A stretch of DNA of 64,000 nt from Lactococcus ileimucosae (lineage in GTDB: Bacteria; Bacillota; Bacilli; Lactobacillales; Streptococcaceae). Below are positions 16,946 to 24,834 of this stretch, one piece after another (position 1 is the stretch's first letter; each line of letters opens with the position of its first letter). A program made the position numbers and the translations under genes. The notes beneath the pieces were generated by a model that searched no databases, was not told the DNA's origin, and saw only the letters and a list, made by a program, of their open reading frames with translations. The DNA lies in assembly GCF_943193185.1 (NCBI RefSeq), contig NZ_CALPDE010000005.1:1-64000 (forward strand), read 5' to 3'.

Positions 16946-16956
16946 TGTGATATACT
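16946..16956 (+). promoter_or_regulatory. CcpN-type operator, ppdK proximal
   Basis: TGTGATATACT matches the B. subtilis CcpN consensus TRTGHYATAYW at all 11 positions. It lies at about +11 to +21 of ppdK. Confidence 0.7.
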
Positions 16957-16973
16957 ATTTAACGAACAATCAC

Positions 16974-17002
16974 ATTATATAGTATGTCACATATATTGTC
17001 AA
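16974..17002 (-). promoter_or_regulatory. ppdK promoter with embedded CcpN-type operator
   Basis: TTGACA (16997-17002), 17-bp spacer, TATAAT (16974-16979): a perfect consensus promoter. The spacer holds TGTGACATACT (minus strand, 16981-16991), a full match to TRTGHYATAYW. A bound repressor would block polymerase directly. Confidence 0.85.
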
Positions 17003-17065
17003 GTTTTATGTAATCGCCTTCTTTTTTTGTAGACTTCTATTCATTATCTCCTGCATCTCTATATA

Positions 17066-17109
17066 TTGCTTTTCTACAACAATTCCCCTATAATATATAG
17101 TATGTCCTA
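17066..17109 (+). promoter_or_regulatory. Promoter of the ccpN-like operon with a near-match operator
   Basis: TTGCTT (17066-17071), 17-bp spacer, TATAAT (17089-17094). At 17099-17109 the minus strand reads TAGGACATACT, one mismatch from the CcpN consensus, over the start site. Weak autoregulation is likely. Confidence 0.65.
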
Positions 17110-17127
17110 TTTATTAAGGAGCACGTA

Positions 17128-17760
17128 TTGAAACTCACAAAAAGACAAACTGAAATTATTAATATTGTAAAATCAGAACAACCCATTAGTGGTGAAAGAA
17201 TTGCTCAAACTCTCGGCTTAAGTCGTGCAACATTGAGAAATGACCTGTCTATTCTTACGATGACTGGCTTACTTGATGCAAAGCCAAAAGTTGGCTATTT
17301 TTACACCGGTCAGAAGATGCATTCTCTTTATTTAGAAAGTTGCTATTCACAAAAAGTAGAAGACTTTATGATATCACCGTTGGTTATCGATCAGGGTATG
17401 TCTGTCTATGATGCCGCCACAAGCCTTTTTTTATATGATAGTGGCAGTATCTATGTGAAGAACGAGGAAGGAGAGCTCGCTGGGCTTCTTTCTCGTAAAG
17501 ACCTCCTACGATTTTCCATTACTGGGAACAATCTGGAAAAAACACCGGTCGCTGTCATAATGACACGGATGCCAAATATTCACACAATCAGTCCAGGTAA
17601 AACCCTTCTTGAAGCTGGAAATATTCTCTCACGCTATGAAGTTGACAGCTTACCCGTCGTCGAAAAAGAAGGCTCAAAAAAGGTGGTCGGCAAAATTTCA
17701 ATCAAGCATATCATGAAAGCCTTCATTCAGACAGGCAATAAGATTCAAGATGAAAACTAA
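17128..17760 (+). CDS. ccpN: CcpN-like transcriptional repressor (HTH plus two CBS domains)
   Basis: A 210-residue protein with an N-terminal DeoR/HTH_11-type domain (KLTKRQTEIINIVKSEQPIS, recognition helix LSRATLRNDL) and two CBS motifs (about residues 80-135 and 145-205). This matches B. subtilis CcpN (YqzB), which represses gluconeogenic genes when sugar is present. The start is TTG after AAGGAG. It overlaps nothing but runs directly into the PPDK regulatory protein gene, as ccpN-yqfL does in Bacillus. CcpN operator matches lie in the ppdK promoter next door, so ppdK is the probable target. Confidence 0.9.
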   Translation: MKLTKRQTEIINIVKSEQPISGERIAQTLGLSRATLRNDLSILTMTGLLDAKPKVGYFYTGQKMHSLYLESCYSQKVEDFMISPLVIDQGMSVYDAATSLFLYDSGSIYVKNEEGELAGLLSRKDLLRFSITGNNLEKTPVAVIMTRMPNIHTISPGKTLLEAGNILSRYEVDSLPVVEKEGSKKVVGKISIKHIMKAFIQTGNKIQDEN

Positions 17761-17770
17761 AGGGGACAAA

Positions 17771-18574
17771 ATGCAAAGTATAAAAATTTATTTAATCACA
17801 GACTCTGTCGGGGAAACTGCCAAAAAAATTATTTCTGCTGTTGTGGCTCAATTTCCAACTGTGGACTTATCAGATGTCCACCTCTATCCTTTTACAAATG
17901 ACAAAGAATCACTTCTGGAAATATTAAATGATGCGAAAAAAGAGCAAGCTATCGTAGCGATTACTCTCGTGGATAAGTCTTTAGTAGACTTTGTAGAAGC
18001 GTTTTCCAAAGCGCATAACTTGCCCTATGTGGATTTCATGTCTCCTCTCATCCAAATCATCGAAAAGCTATCTGGTGAACATCCCACTCAAGAATCTGGC
18101 AGTGTTCATCGCCTGAATCAAGCTTATTTCAATCGTGTATCTGCTATTGAGTTTGCTGTAAAATATGACGATGGCAAGGATCCTAAAGGTTTTTTAAGCG
18201 CTGATATTATCCTTCTGGGAGTATCACGTACCTCTAAAACTCCTCTGAGCATGTACTTAGCTAACAAAGGATACAAGGTTGCAAATCTACCGATTATTCC
18301 TGAAGTTGAAGTGGCAAAAGAGCTTTTTAAAGTTGATCCTCATAAAATTATTGGCCTAACCAGTACCTCCGAAAGTCTAAGCAATATCCGAAGCTTTAGA
18401 GAGCAGACTTTGGGCTTAAAAACAAAATCAATGTACTCTGATGAAAAACGTATACTTGAAGAACTTGCTTACGCTGAAACTCTTTTTGAACAGTTAGGGA
18501 TTGAAACTATTGATGTCAGTAAGCGTTCAATTGAAGAAAGCTCTATGCTGATTGAGAATCTTATTCAAAAATAA
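17771..18574 (+). CDS. PPDK regulatory protein (YqfL/PDRP family)
   Basis: A 267-residue bifunctional kinase/phosphotransferase of the DUF299 family. The nucleotide-binding loop GVSRTSKTPLS (about residue 150) is intact. In plants and bacteria these proteins use ADP to phosphorylate the active-site threonine of PPDK (inactivation) and phosphate to remove it. The ATG at 17771 is chosen because AAGGGG precedes it by about 6 bases. It lies 10 bases after ccpN and the partner enzyme ppdK is adjacent, so PPDK rather than PEP synthase is the expected substrate. Confidence 0.93.
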   Translation: MQSIKIYLITDSVGETAKKIISAVVAQFPTVDLSDVHLYPFTNDKESLLEILNDAKKEQAIVAITLVDKSLVDFVEAFSKAHNLPYVDFMSPLIQIIEKLSGEHPTQESGSVHRLNQAYFNRVSAIEFAVKYDDGKDPKGFLSADIILLGVSRTSKTPLSMYLANKGYKVANLPIIPEVEVAKELFKVDPHKIIGLTSTSESLSNIRSFREQTLGLKTKSMYSDEKRILEELAYAETLFEQLGIETIDVSKRSIEESSMLIENLIQK

Positions 18575-18598
18575 ACCGCACGATTGTGCGGTTTATTT
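18569..18598 (+). terminator. Terminator of the ccpN-PDRP operon
   Basis: Stem AATAAACCGCAC/GTGCGGTTTATT with loop GATT, then TTT. The stop codon lies in the stem. Confidence 0.85.
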
Positions 18599-18677
18599 TA
18601 TCTTACAGAAGAGTAAGTTTTTTAGCAGCAAATCTTGTTAAACTAAAGATAAAGAAAACTTAAAAAAGGAGCTTTAC

Positions 18678-19277
18678 ATGTCGAAAAAGAAAATCTGGAT
18701 TATTCCTGTCTTAATTCTATTCATCCTTGGAGGATATTTTACTGTTAGCAAGGTCGTAGCCTTATTTCATCAGCCTGTCCATGGCATAATTTTATACAGC
18801 AAAGAGAAAAAAAGCTTAGAAAAAGGACTAGAAAACAATCAATCCTCCATCAAAACTCACATCAATGTCCAAGCAAAATACAACGCCAAAACAGATACAT
18901 TGGTCTTGAGTAAAAATTCAGCTGAGAAGTTAATAGATGCTCACGCAATTAATTATGTAAATAAAAAAGGAAATGATTTTACTTTCAAACATGTAACATC
19001 ACTTTCAAAAACTCCCGCACTATGGACATCTGATCTTAAAGCAGTAAGTACTACAGATGAGCGAGGGAAAATTTTTACTGCTGCAACAACAGAATATATT
19101 GTCCTGGGCGAGTCAAGTATTACTAAAAAAACACTTGTACTAGACGATAATGATTTCCAAAATTTTCAATCAGCTGCTGAATATATTAGCGTGATTGAAG
19201 AAAAACGAGATGCAGCACATGCATTAGCAGCATATAGCTTTGACAAGGCTCAAATTTTCAATTTTACTCAAAAATAA
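18678..19277 (+). CDS. Uncharacterised membrane-anchored extracellular protein
   Basis: A 199-residue protein not recognised as a known family. One N-terminal helix (residues 6-28, WIIPVLILFILGGYFTV) with lysines before it anchors the rest outside the cell. The outer part is lysine- and threonine-rich, with no cysteine, lipobox or sortase signal. AAAAAGGAG precedes the ATG. It is a single-gene unit with its own strong terminator, convergent with the small membrane gene downstream. Confidence 0.8.
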   Translation: MSKKKIWIIPVLILFILGGYFTVSKVVALFHQPVHGIILYSKEKKSLEKGLENNQSSIKTHINVQAKYNAKTDTLVLSKNSAEKLIDAHAINYVNKKGNDFTFKHVTSLSKTPALWTSDLKAVSTTDERGKIFTAATTEYIVLGESSITKKTLVLDDNDFQNFQSAAEYISVIEEKRDAAHALAAYSFDKAQIFNFTQK

Positions 19278-19323
19278 AAACGCTTAATTAAGGTGTTCTT
19301 TTACATCTAATTAAGCGTTTTTT
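19276..19323 (+). terminator. Terminator after the 199-residue protein gene
   Basis: Stem AAAACGCTTAATTA/TAATTAAGCGTTTT followed by TTTTTT; the minus-strand side is also T-rich. Confidence 0.85.
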
Positions 19324-19411
19324 AGACCTTTTGTCTCAGTCTTTTTTATTTATTAAAGCTGCCTTCTCTTACCAAAGGCAACCAATAAAACATGTCTATG
19401 ATTACATCGTG

Positions 19412-19891
19412 CTAAATATTAGTTTTTAGTTTTTTAATCAAAAAACTCCCAGCACTCCAAAGTAGCAATACGATAATGATAAAAAGAATCAATAGACCAA
19501 TGGAACCATTCGCAATCGAACGGAAAAGTGTCAGCCCCCCAGCGGCATAGACAAATCCCCAAATTAAATATCCTGGAAGAGCCACAAGTGTGTATTTGCT
19601 CCATTTCCAGTTCAGCATACCTGCTCCAAGCTGCACTACAGATTGGAAGCCCACTGTTAAGAAACTTAGAGGAATAACCGGCCAACCATATTTTTGGAGC
19701 GCACGCATTCCTGCTTGATTTTCCTCTGATTTCTCTGCATTTTTCCCCCATTTTGTCTTTAGTATTCCCATATGAATGAGTTTTCCTAGTCCAAAAGTCA
19801 TTTGTGCTCTAAAGAAAACAACAATAAACAAGAATAAAGTTGCTTGCCAAAGCGGCAAACTTGCCACCCAATCGAGCATATTTTCAATCAT
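19412..19891 (-). CDS. Small membrane protein, possibly DedA/VTT-like
   Basis: A 159-residue protein with hydrophobic segments near residues 12-32, 75-95, 100-122 and 130-152. The layout, with a reentrant-like segment PVIPLSFLTVGFQSVVQLGAG, recalls the VTT domain of DedA proteins, but the family's acidic and arginine residues are not clear. The ATG at 19891 follows GAGAGGAC at 7 bases. No neighbour suggests a function. Confidence 0.65.
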   Translation of the reverse strand: MIENMLDWVASLPLWQATLFLFIVVFFRAQMTFGLGKLIHMGILKTKWGKNAEKSEENQAGMRALQKYGWPVIPLSFLTVGFQSVVQLGAGMLNWKWSKYTLVALPGYLIWGFVYAAGGLTLFRSIANGSIGLLILFIIIVLLLWSAGSFLIKKLKTNI

Positions 19892-20264
19892 CTGTTTGTC
19901 CTCTCTCATTTATACATCAGCTCAATAATCGAGCCTATTACTATTGAACCATAAAAAATTAAAAAGTCAAACTTTTCCAGCATATTCTACACGGAGATTC
20001 TGAAAATTAAACATGCGCACAATAGTTTTTTCTCACCTGAATCCCCGACAAAGTAATGCAGGTAAGATTTTTGCTTTCATTTATATTTTTAGGAAAGTGT
20101 GCCATAATCGCCCCTAAACAACATTTTCGTATCAAAGTCTTCTCCACTTTGCACACATGCAAAAAAGCTTCCACCTCGGGAAACTTGAACATTTTATCAA
20201 AATTTTATTGGAAGAAAAACTGGCTAAATTCTCTTTCTCAGAGGAAAGAAATTGCTTTTGCTTC
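19892..20264. other. Intergenic region without a gene
   Basis: About 370 bases, AT-rich. A short hairpin GCTC/GAGC (about 19919-19933) lies in the leader of the membrane protein gene. No coding sequence with a ribosome site and no clear promoter or RNA is seen. The overlapping open frames here look like chance. Confidence 0.5.
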
Positions 20265-20699
20265 CTATTTTTTGACTACGATAACATTACAGGGTGCGTG
20301 ATTAACGACATAATTCGTTGTTGAACCTACAAGCAAACGGTCAAACATGTCTGTACCCGTTGCACCGATTACAATTAAATCAATCTTATGCTCCTCTTCC
20401 TCAGCAAAGTTAACAATACTTAGCTTAGGCTTGGCTGCAACTTCATAAGTTTCATATTCAACTTGCTCGCGGATAATATCTGCACAGTTTGCTAGAATAT
20501 CTTTCGCCAGTTGATCCAAGCCCGGTGTTTCCAAAATTCCTTTATGAACTGCGCCATAATACTTATTGAGGTCTTTTACTGTAAGTACATGCAATTTGGC
20601 CTGATTCAGGCGAGCGATACGCACCGCCTCATCTACCGCTTTATAGGACTGTTCCGAGCCATCAACTGGAACCAAGATATTTTTATAATACTTATCCAT
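20265..20699 (-). CDS. Universal stress protein, UspA family
   Basis: A 144-residue protein with the Usp alpha/beta fold. The N-terminal ILVPVDGSEQS and the ATP-binding motif GATGTDMFDRLLVGSTTNYVV (G-2X-G-9X-G-S/T, near residues 112-132) are present, so it should belong to the ATP-binding MJ0577 class. Monocistronic. A second, clearly related copy lies at 37461-37886. Confidence 0.93.
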   Translation of the reverse strand: MDKYYKNILVPVDGSEQSYKAVDEAVRIARLNQAKLHVLTVKDLNKYYGAVHKGILETPGLDQLAKDILANCADIIREQVEYETYEVAAKPKLSIVNFAEEEEHKIDLIVIGATGTDMFDRLLVGSTTNYVVNHAPCNVIVVKK

Positions 20700-21020
20700 T
20701 TTATATTCCTCCCTTTGATGTTGTTATCTATAGTTCTATTGTACATTTTATTTTTCCAAAAACGAAATTATTTCCTTTAAAAAAACTTTCATACTCATCG
20801 TCTCAAGAATTTTAATCTTGATTTCTTTACAGTAACTTCAGAAAATTTGCTAACAATTTTGTCACTTTATTTTAGTGGATTGTAAACATCATAGAATTTA
20901 TCTGAATTTTCAAGACCGCTTTTTTGTGCTTTTAAAAAGAATGTGTTACAATGTTATTGGAATTTCGTTATGTTCGTTATAGTGTCCTTTCGTCAATATG
21001 AAGAGAAAGGAGAATGCATT
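20700..21020. other. Intergenic region with divergent promoters
   Basis: About 320 bases between the usp gene and the small HicB-like gene. The plus strand holds TTGTGC (20924-20929), a 17-bp spacer and the extended -10 TGTTACAAT (-10 at 20947-20952), about 60 bases before the Shine-Dalgarno of the HicB-like gene. Nothing else can be supported. Confidence 0.5.
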
Positions 21021-21176
21021 ATGACATTCACTAACAAAAATAAAAATTTCAAGTATACTGTATCTCTAGATACTTCAAAAGATATTTTTAAAGTATTTTT
21101 GGCCAATAATCCAGAAGTCTATGGTCTTGGTCGTACCATTGAAGAAGCAATACATAACTTGGAAGAATTAGCATAA
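21021..21176 (+). CDS. Orphan HicB-like small protein, 51 residues
   Basis: Short protein with a beta-beta-beta-alpha pattern: YTVSLDTSKDIFKVFLANNPE, then GLGRTIEEAIHNLEELA. This resembles the core of the HicB/DUF1902 antitoxin fold but lacks the DNA-binding tail. The ATG at 21021 has a strong Shine-Dalgarno (GAAAGGAG); the longer frame does not. No HicA toxin lies on either side. It has its own promoter and a very stable terminator. Confidence 0.7.
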   Translation: MTFTNKNKNFKYTVSLDTSKDIFKVFLANNPEVYGLGRTIEEAIHNLEELA

Positions 21177-21211
21177 GGAGCTCATAGCAATGGATGAATA
21201 TTCCTCGTGAT

Positions 21212-21246
21212 GGTATCTACTTCACCGTTTAAGTAGATGCCTTTTT
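21212..21246 (+). terminator. Terminator after HicB-like gene
   Basis: An 11-bp stem GGTATCTACTT/AAGTAGATGCC (one G-U) with an 8-base loop, then TTTTT. Confidence 0.9.
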
Positions 21247-21357
21247 GTTACTTAAAATTTTGACTTTCCTTATAGCTTGTCTTAAATAGATTTACTTCTT
21301 CTTAAAAATATGGTTTAATTACATCATGAACACTGGTGAAGAAAAGAGCTTATACAA

Positions 21358-21792
21358 ATGATTTCAAAAAACCTTCAAAGAGCACTACTCAAAGCTAACC
21401 AAATTCAGCCAAAAGTCAATAGTTTCCCCTATCTTGTGGAATGCTTTAGGCAAGAAGGCATCGTTAAAAACATTTGGCATCTTCCCTCATGTGATAGCTT
21501 CTATTTTTCCGAATCAGAATCACTCATAAATCCTGGCACACCACTAATTGGTCGTGTTGGTCCATGCCCAACATTTGATCAAGCAGCACTCATCAAAGCA
21601 TTACGTGCAGATCAAGCAGGAAAAACGACTTTTCCTGAATTCCTATCTGCTGCTTGGAAAGCTGGGGTTATCAGATATGAAGTCGACTTTATCAAACGTC
21701 AAGTTACTTACTTTAGCGCTTTTGGTGAAGAATATAGAGAAGATTATCCTGCTGTTACTCTTGACAGAGAGGCCACAAAAAACAACCTTTAA
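21358..21792 (+). CDS. DUF1398 family protein
   Basis: A 144-residue soluble protein. The central and C-terminal blocks (IKALRADQAGKTTFPEFL, AAWKAGVIRYEVDF, RQVTYFSAFGEEYREDYP) match the DUF1398 family (E. coli YbcV and relatives). Function is unknown. The start codon has no strong Shine-Dalgarno (AGAGCTTATACAA precedes it). It is alone on the plus strand before the tmRNA terminator. Confidence 0.8.
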   Translation: MISKNLQRALLKANQIQPKVNSFPYLVECFRQEGIVKNIWHLPSCDSFYFSESESLINPGTPLIGRVGPCPTFDQAALIKALRADQAGKTTFPEFLSAAWKAGVIRYEVDFIKRQVTYFSAFGEEYREDYPAVTLDREATKNNL

Positions 21793-21915
21793 CATAATTA
21801 TCTGTAATATATTGATTTCTAACTGGCTCTTCTTCAGTTAGTTTTTTTATTTTTTTTGAGATCTGTTTTTGGGCCTGTCTTTTTTAGTTTTTAACTATTT
21901 ATATCTATTTTAAAA

Positions 21916-21941
21916 TTAAAAACCGCTCTATTGAGCGATTT
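21916..21941 (-). terminator. Terminator of ssrA
   Basis: A 9-bp stem AAATCGCTC/GAGCGGTTT with loop AATA and a T-run (TTTTTAATTTT) on the minus strand, about 35 bases after the mature 3' end. Confidence 0.85.
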
Positions 21942-21974
21942 CCAGACTTATATAAAGTAGTAAAAACCATACAA

Positions 21975-22328
21975 TGGAGGCGAGGGGAGTTGAACCCCTG
22001 TCCAGACACCTTGCTACATCAACGTCTACAACCATAGGACTTTCTCTAGTTTAACAAATTTCCAAAGCCAGTCTCAAACAGCAGAAATTTGCGGTGCTTT
22101 GAAATCTCTTTTTTTATGTAAAGCCACCATAAAAACGTATCCGACTAAGGTTTAAAGCTTCAGAACGCCATCGGCGAACGTTCATCAGCTACGCAGGCTG
22201 GTGTTTAGGCAGCGAGTGCGTAAGAAGTGTTATTTTTAGCAGTTATATTTATCTGCGATGGATTTAGGTGACATCACCACCAGTTGCAGTTTATGCGCGA
22301 CAATGCCTGTCGAATCCGTAACGCCCCC
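21975..22328 (-). ncRNA. ssrA: tmRNA (transfer-messenger RNA)
   Basis: About 354 bases. The 5' end GGGGGCG pairs with CGCCTCC at the 3' end to form the acceptor stem; the tRNA-like T arm (GGGGTTCAACTCCCC) and the 5' motif GTTACGGATTCGACAGG are intact. The tag frame (22205-22240) encodes AKNNTSYALAA and a TAA stop, the tag known from streptococci. The 3' CCA is not encoded (discriminator A is followed by TTG) and must be added by CCA-adding enzyme, whose gene is at the other end of this window. tmRNA with SmpB rescues stalled ribosomes. Confidence 0.97.
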
Positions 22329-22356
22329 GTTACGGTGGAATGAATTCCAGACATTC

Positions 22357-22362
22357 ATTATA
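22357..22362 (-). promoter_or_regulatory. -10 element of ssrA
   Basis: Extended -10 TGATATAAT, about 30 bases before the mature tmRNA 5' end. The -35 region falls inside the 3' end of the ABC permease gene. Confidence 0.6.
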
Positions 22363-22373
22363 TCACAAGTTAT

Positions 22374-23123
22374 CTAATATTTCACGCGCAGCGGTCGTGC
22401 TAAGATAGCCATAAGTGATAAAAATATAATGCCTAAGCAAAAACCGACTGTCACGAAATTTACTTGGTCTGGCGCATTTAAAACATCAATGGGTGAAAGC
22501 AAACTGAGCGGCAGCCATTGAGAAGCATCACTCAAGGTCTGTAGGATAGAGCTGATGACCACGAGCACAAGCACAGAAACAACTGCCAGAAAAGTTTTTC
22601 TTGCCCAAACAACAATAGCACTACCAAACACCACCAGAGTAAGTAAAGCCAAAGTTTGAAGTGCACTTGCCGAAAAAACTCTCCCAAAATCCATAGCCGG
22701 AAAGAAAACCCAAGTTACATAGACTGCACTGGCAAGGCCCGCAAAGTTACTCAACACAGTTACAAAAAAAGCAAGAATAAGTTTTGGCAATTGCAATATA
22801 AAGGAATTTCGCGCCACTGTCGAATAATAAAGTCCTAAAGCACTCTCTTTCTTTATCTTAAAAGTATCAGCAACAAAATAAATTAAGACAAACAAGCCAA
22901 TTTGAGAAATATTACTAAAATAAGATTCCATCAATGATTTCCAATTAGGGTCTGGCATAAGAATAATCGTGCCCTCTGTCCCACTAAAAGTTGATAAAAA
23001 CTCTTTCATGTAGTAAATTAAAACAGGCGAAGTAATACCGAAAAAGATAAACAAAAAGAAAAGAATTCCCAGACGACCACTGCGCCACCATATCTTTGTT
23101 TCAAGAAAAATTAATCTTTTCAT
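22374..23123 (-). CDS. ABC-2 type permease, YxlG-like
   Basis: A 249-residue membrane protein with six hydrophobic segments (about residues 15-35, 72-92, 108-135, 142-168, 172-195, 222-244) and an outer loop between the first two. It overlaps the ATPase gene by 4 bp and is the last gene of a ylxM-yxlE-like-ATPase-permease operon. In B. subtilis YxlE, YxlF and YxlG in the same order control SigY. The substrate is unknown. Confidence 0.85.
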   Translation of the reverse strand: MKRLIFLETKIWWRSGRLGILFFLFIFFGITSPVLIYYMKEFLSTFSGTEGTIILMPDPNWKSLMESYFSNISQIGLFVLIYFVADTFKIKKESALGLYYSTVARNSFILQLPKLILAFFVTVLSNFAGLASAVYVTWVFFPAMDFGRVFSASALQTLALLTLVVFGSAIVVWARKTFLAVVSVLVLVVISSILQTLSDASQWLPLSLLSPIDVLNAPDQVNFVTVGFCLGIIFLSLMAILARPLRVKY

Positions 23124-24007
23124 TTTTCGCCTCCCATAATGGCCCGCTCAAAAGCCAGCTCTAGGCTATTACTTGTTGCCCGATAGACACCTATCTTTCC
23201 ACCTATGTCAGGGAAAATTTGTAAAAGCTTCTCAGTGTATTCACCTTTAACCATCAATTTTCCAGTAATTTCAGGATAAAACTCAATATCATTAACTTGA
23301 AGAATGTCCATTACTTCTTGCTTGACTTGTTCACTTTTAATTTCGAGTTCTGCAAAGTCATCCATCTGGCTGTTTTCAATAAATTGATGAAGCTTTCCTT
23401 GAAAAATCAATTGACCATGATCCAACACAAGCAGTCTGTCCGCGATATTCTCTATATCTGCAAGGAGATGACTCGAAACAACCACAGTTTTTTCTTGTGC
23501 CACTTTCATAATAAGTTGTAAAATTTCAATGCGACCAATAGGATCTAGGGCACTTGTCGGTTCATCAAGAAAAATCAGTACCGGATCAAGCAAGAGCGCA
23601 ACTGCTATACCCAAGCGTTGCTTCATCCCACGTGAATAGCCTCCGACCTTTTTACTGGTGTAATCTGCCAAACCTACCTTTTCAAGCGTTGTTTCAATTT
23701 GTTCTGCATTTTCTGGTTTTTTGTGTAAAGCACAGCTTTGTTGAAGAACTTCTCTTGCAGTAAGATGGGCAGGAAATTCTGGTGTATCTGGACAATAAGC
23801 TAGAGCTTGGTTAGCTAACTTTATTTTTCCTCGACTGGCTTTATGCTGACCCAAAATAGCATGAATCAAGGTTGTTTTTCCAGCACCATTTGGACCAATC
23901 AAACCAATAATTCCAGGATAAGCCTCAATAGAACAAGTAACATTTTTTAATGCTTCAAAGTTTCCAAACGAAACCGTCAGGCTTTCAATGTCGATGATTT
24001 TATTCAT
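23120..24007 (-). CDS. ABC transporter ATP-binding protein, YxlF-like
   Basis: A 295-residue ATPase with Walker A GPNGAGKTT (about residue 38), signature YSRGMKQR (about 135), Walker B LIFLDEPTSALD (about 155) and H-loop SSHLL (about 190), then a C-terminal domain of about 90 residues usual in drug- or antibiotic-type exporters. The start overlaps the PLDc_N gene by 8 bp. Its partner permease follows. Confidence 0.92.
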   Translation of the reverse strand: MNKIIDIESLTVSFGNFEALKNVTCSIEAYPGIIGLIGPNGAGKTTLIHAILGQHKASRGKIKLANQALAYCPDTPEFPAHLTAREVLQQSCALHKKPENAEQIETTLEKVGLADYTSKKVGGYSRGMKQRLGIAVALLLDPVLIFLDEPTSALDPIGRIEILQLIMKVAQEKTVVVSSHLLADIENIADRLLVLDHGQLIFQGKLHQFIENSQMDDFAELEIKSEQVKQEVMDILQVNDIEFYPEITGKLMVKGEYTEKLLQIFPDIGGKIGVYRATSNSLELAFERAIMGGEK

Positions 24008-24188
24008 GCATATCCCTTCCCAAAGTAAAATAAACTATCCCTCCTAAAGGTATAGAAATAATACAGATTAGTGCCCAGCCCCATTTAGGGAGATATTTCA
24101 CTTTCGGCCTTGTCAGAAGACTGTAAAAACAGACTCCGAAGTAGATAGCTGTCAAAAGAATAAGCGGTATAATAATGCGTATATCCAT
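24000..24188 (-). CDS. PLDc_N domain small membrane protein, YxlE-like
   Basis: A 62-residue protein with two membrane helices (residues 5-25 and 36-56) and the PLDc_N signature: PKWGWALICIISIPLGGIVYF followed by TLGRDMHE (given in two parts). It equals the N-terminal part of cardiolipin synthases without the catalytic domain. B. subtilis YxlE is the same size and sits in the same place before YxlF-YxlG, where it takes part in restraining SigY. Confidence 0.88.
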   Translation of the reverse strand: MDIRIIIPLILLTAIYFGVCFYSLLTRPKVKYLPKWGWALICIISIPLGGIVYFTLGRDMHE

Positions 24189-24212
24189 TTTTAAACTCCT
24201 TTGAATATTTCT

Positions 24213-24548
24213 TTAAAATTCGTCTTCATCAATTTTCTGGATTTCATGTAAAAGCGCAGTTAAATGTTTATCAGAAGCATATTCTTCCAAAAGTTTATCA
24301 ATGAGCTGATTTCGAACGACATAATTGGAATAGAGATGCAGTTTTTCTTCATAACCTTCCAAAACTTTTTCTGTACGCTTGATATTATCATAGACGGCTT
24401 GACGACTCACATCAAACTCTTCAGCAATCTCAGCCAAACTGTAATTATCTGCATAATACAGTTCAATATAATTCATCTGTTTATCTGTCAAAAGCGTCGC
24501 ATAAAACTCAAAAAGCGTATTCATACGATTTGTTTTTTCGATTTCCAT
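24213..24548 (-). CDS. ylxM: YlxM family HTH protein (UPF0122)
   Basis: A 111-residue protein with a sigma region-4-like [23 protein letters not shown], then [19 protein letters not shown]. The start at 24548 ([10 protein letters not shown]) matches streptococcal YlxM and follows CAGGGA. YlxM is normally co-transcribed with ffh of the signal recognition particle; here it is instead 25 bases upstream of a YxlE/F/G-like membrane operon, and no ffh is in the window. Confidence 0.9.
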   Translation of the reverse strand: MEIEKTNRMNTLFEFYATLLTDKQMNYIELYYADNYSLAEIAEEFDVSRQAVYDNIKRTEKVLEGYEEKLHLYSNYVVRNQLIDKLLEEYASDKHLTALLHEIQKIDEDEF

Positions 24549-24822
24549 AATTCCCTGACATTCTAAGAAAATTCCTGTTTTTTTAACATTCATTTTCAAA
24601 TTTATTCATAACATAATTTCCCTTATCTTTTATAATTTTATCATAATTTTTGCTGTAATCATAAGTACATTGTAGATGTTAGGCTCTTTACAGCTATAAC
24701 TTGCTCAGCCAAACACAAACTTCTAGCTTTTATTGACAACGTTCTGGCTAAGCATTCATTAAAAAATAGTATCTGCGTTTCAAATGAGATAATAATCAAT
24801 GATCGTCATGCTACACATATGC

Positions 24823-24834
24823 TATAATAGAGGA
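24823..24834 (+). promoter_or_regulatory. Extended -10 directly before the response regulator start
   Basis: TGCTATAAT (-10 at 24823-24828) ends 6 bases before the ATG at 24835. The expected start of transcription is the A of the start codon, so the mRNA may be leaderless. The AGAGG in the gap is too close to serve as a ribosome site. Confidence 0.6.

Noticed and set aside
19994-20008. CodY-like box (12/15) upstream of the small membrane protein gene
   Set aside because: This level of match is expected by chance in AT-rich sequence, and no link to nitrogen metabolism is visible. The same applies to 20829-20843.
24213-24548. True ECF sigma factor in front of the YxlE-like operon
   Set aside because: The sequence fits YlxM throughout and has no sigma region 2.
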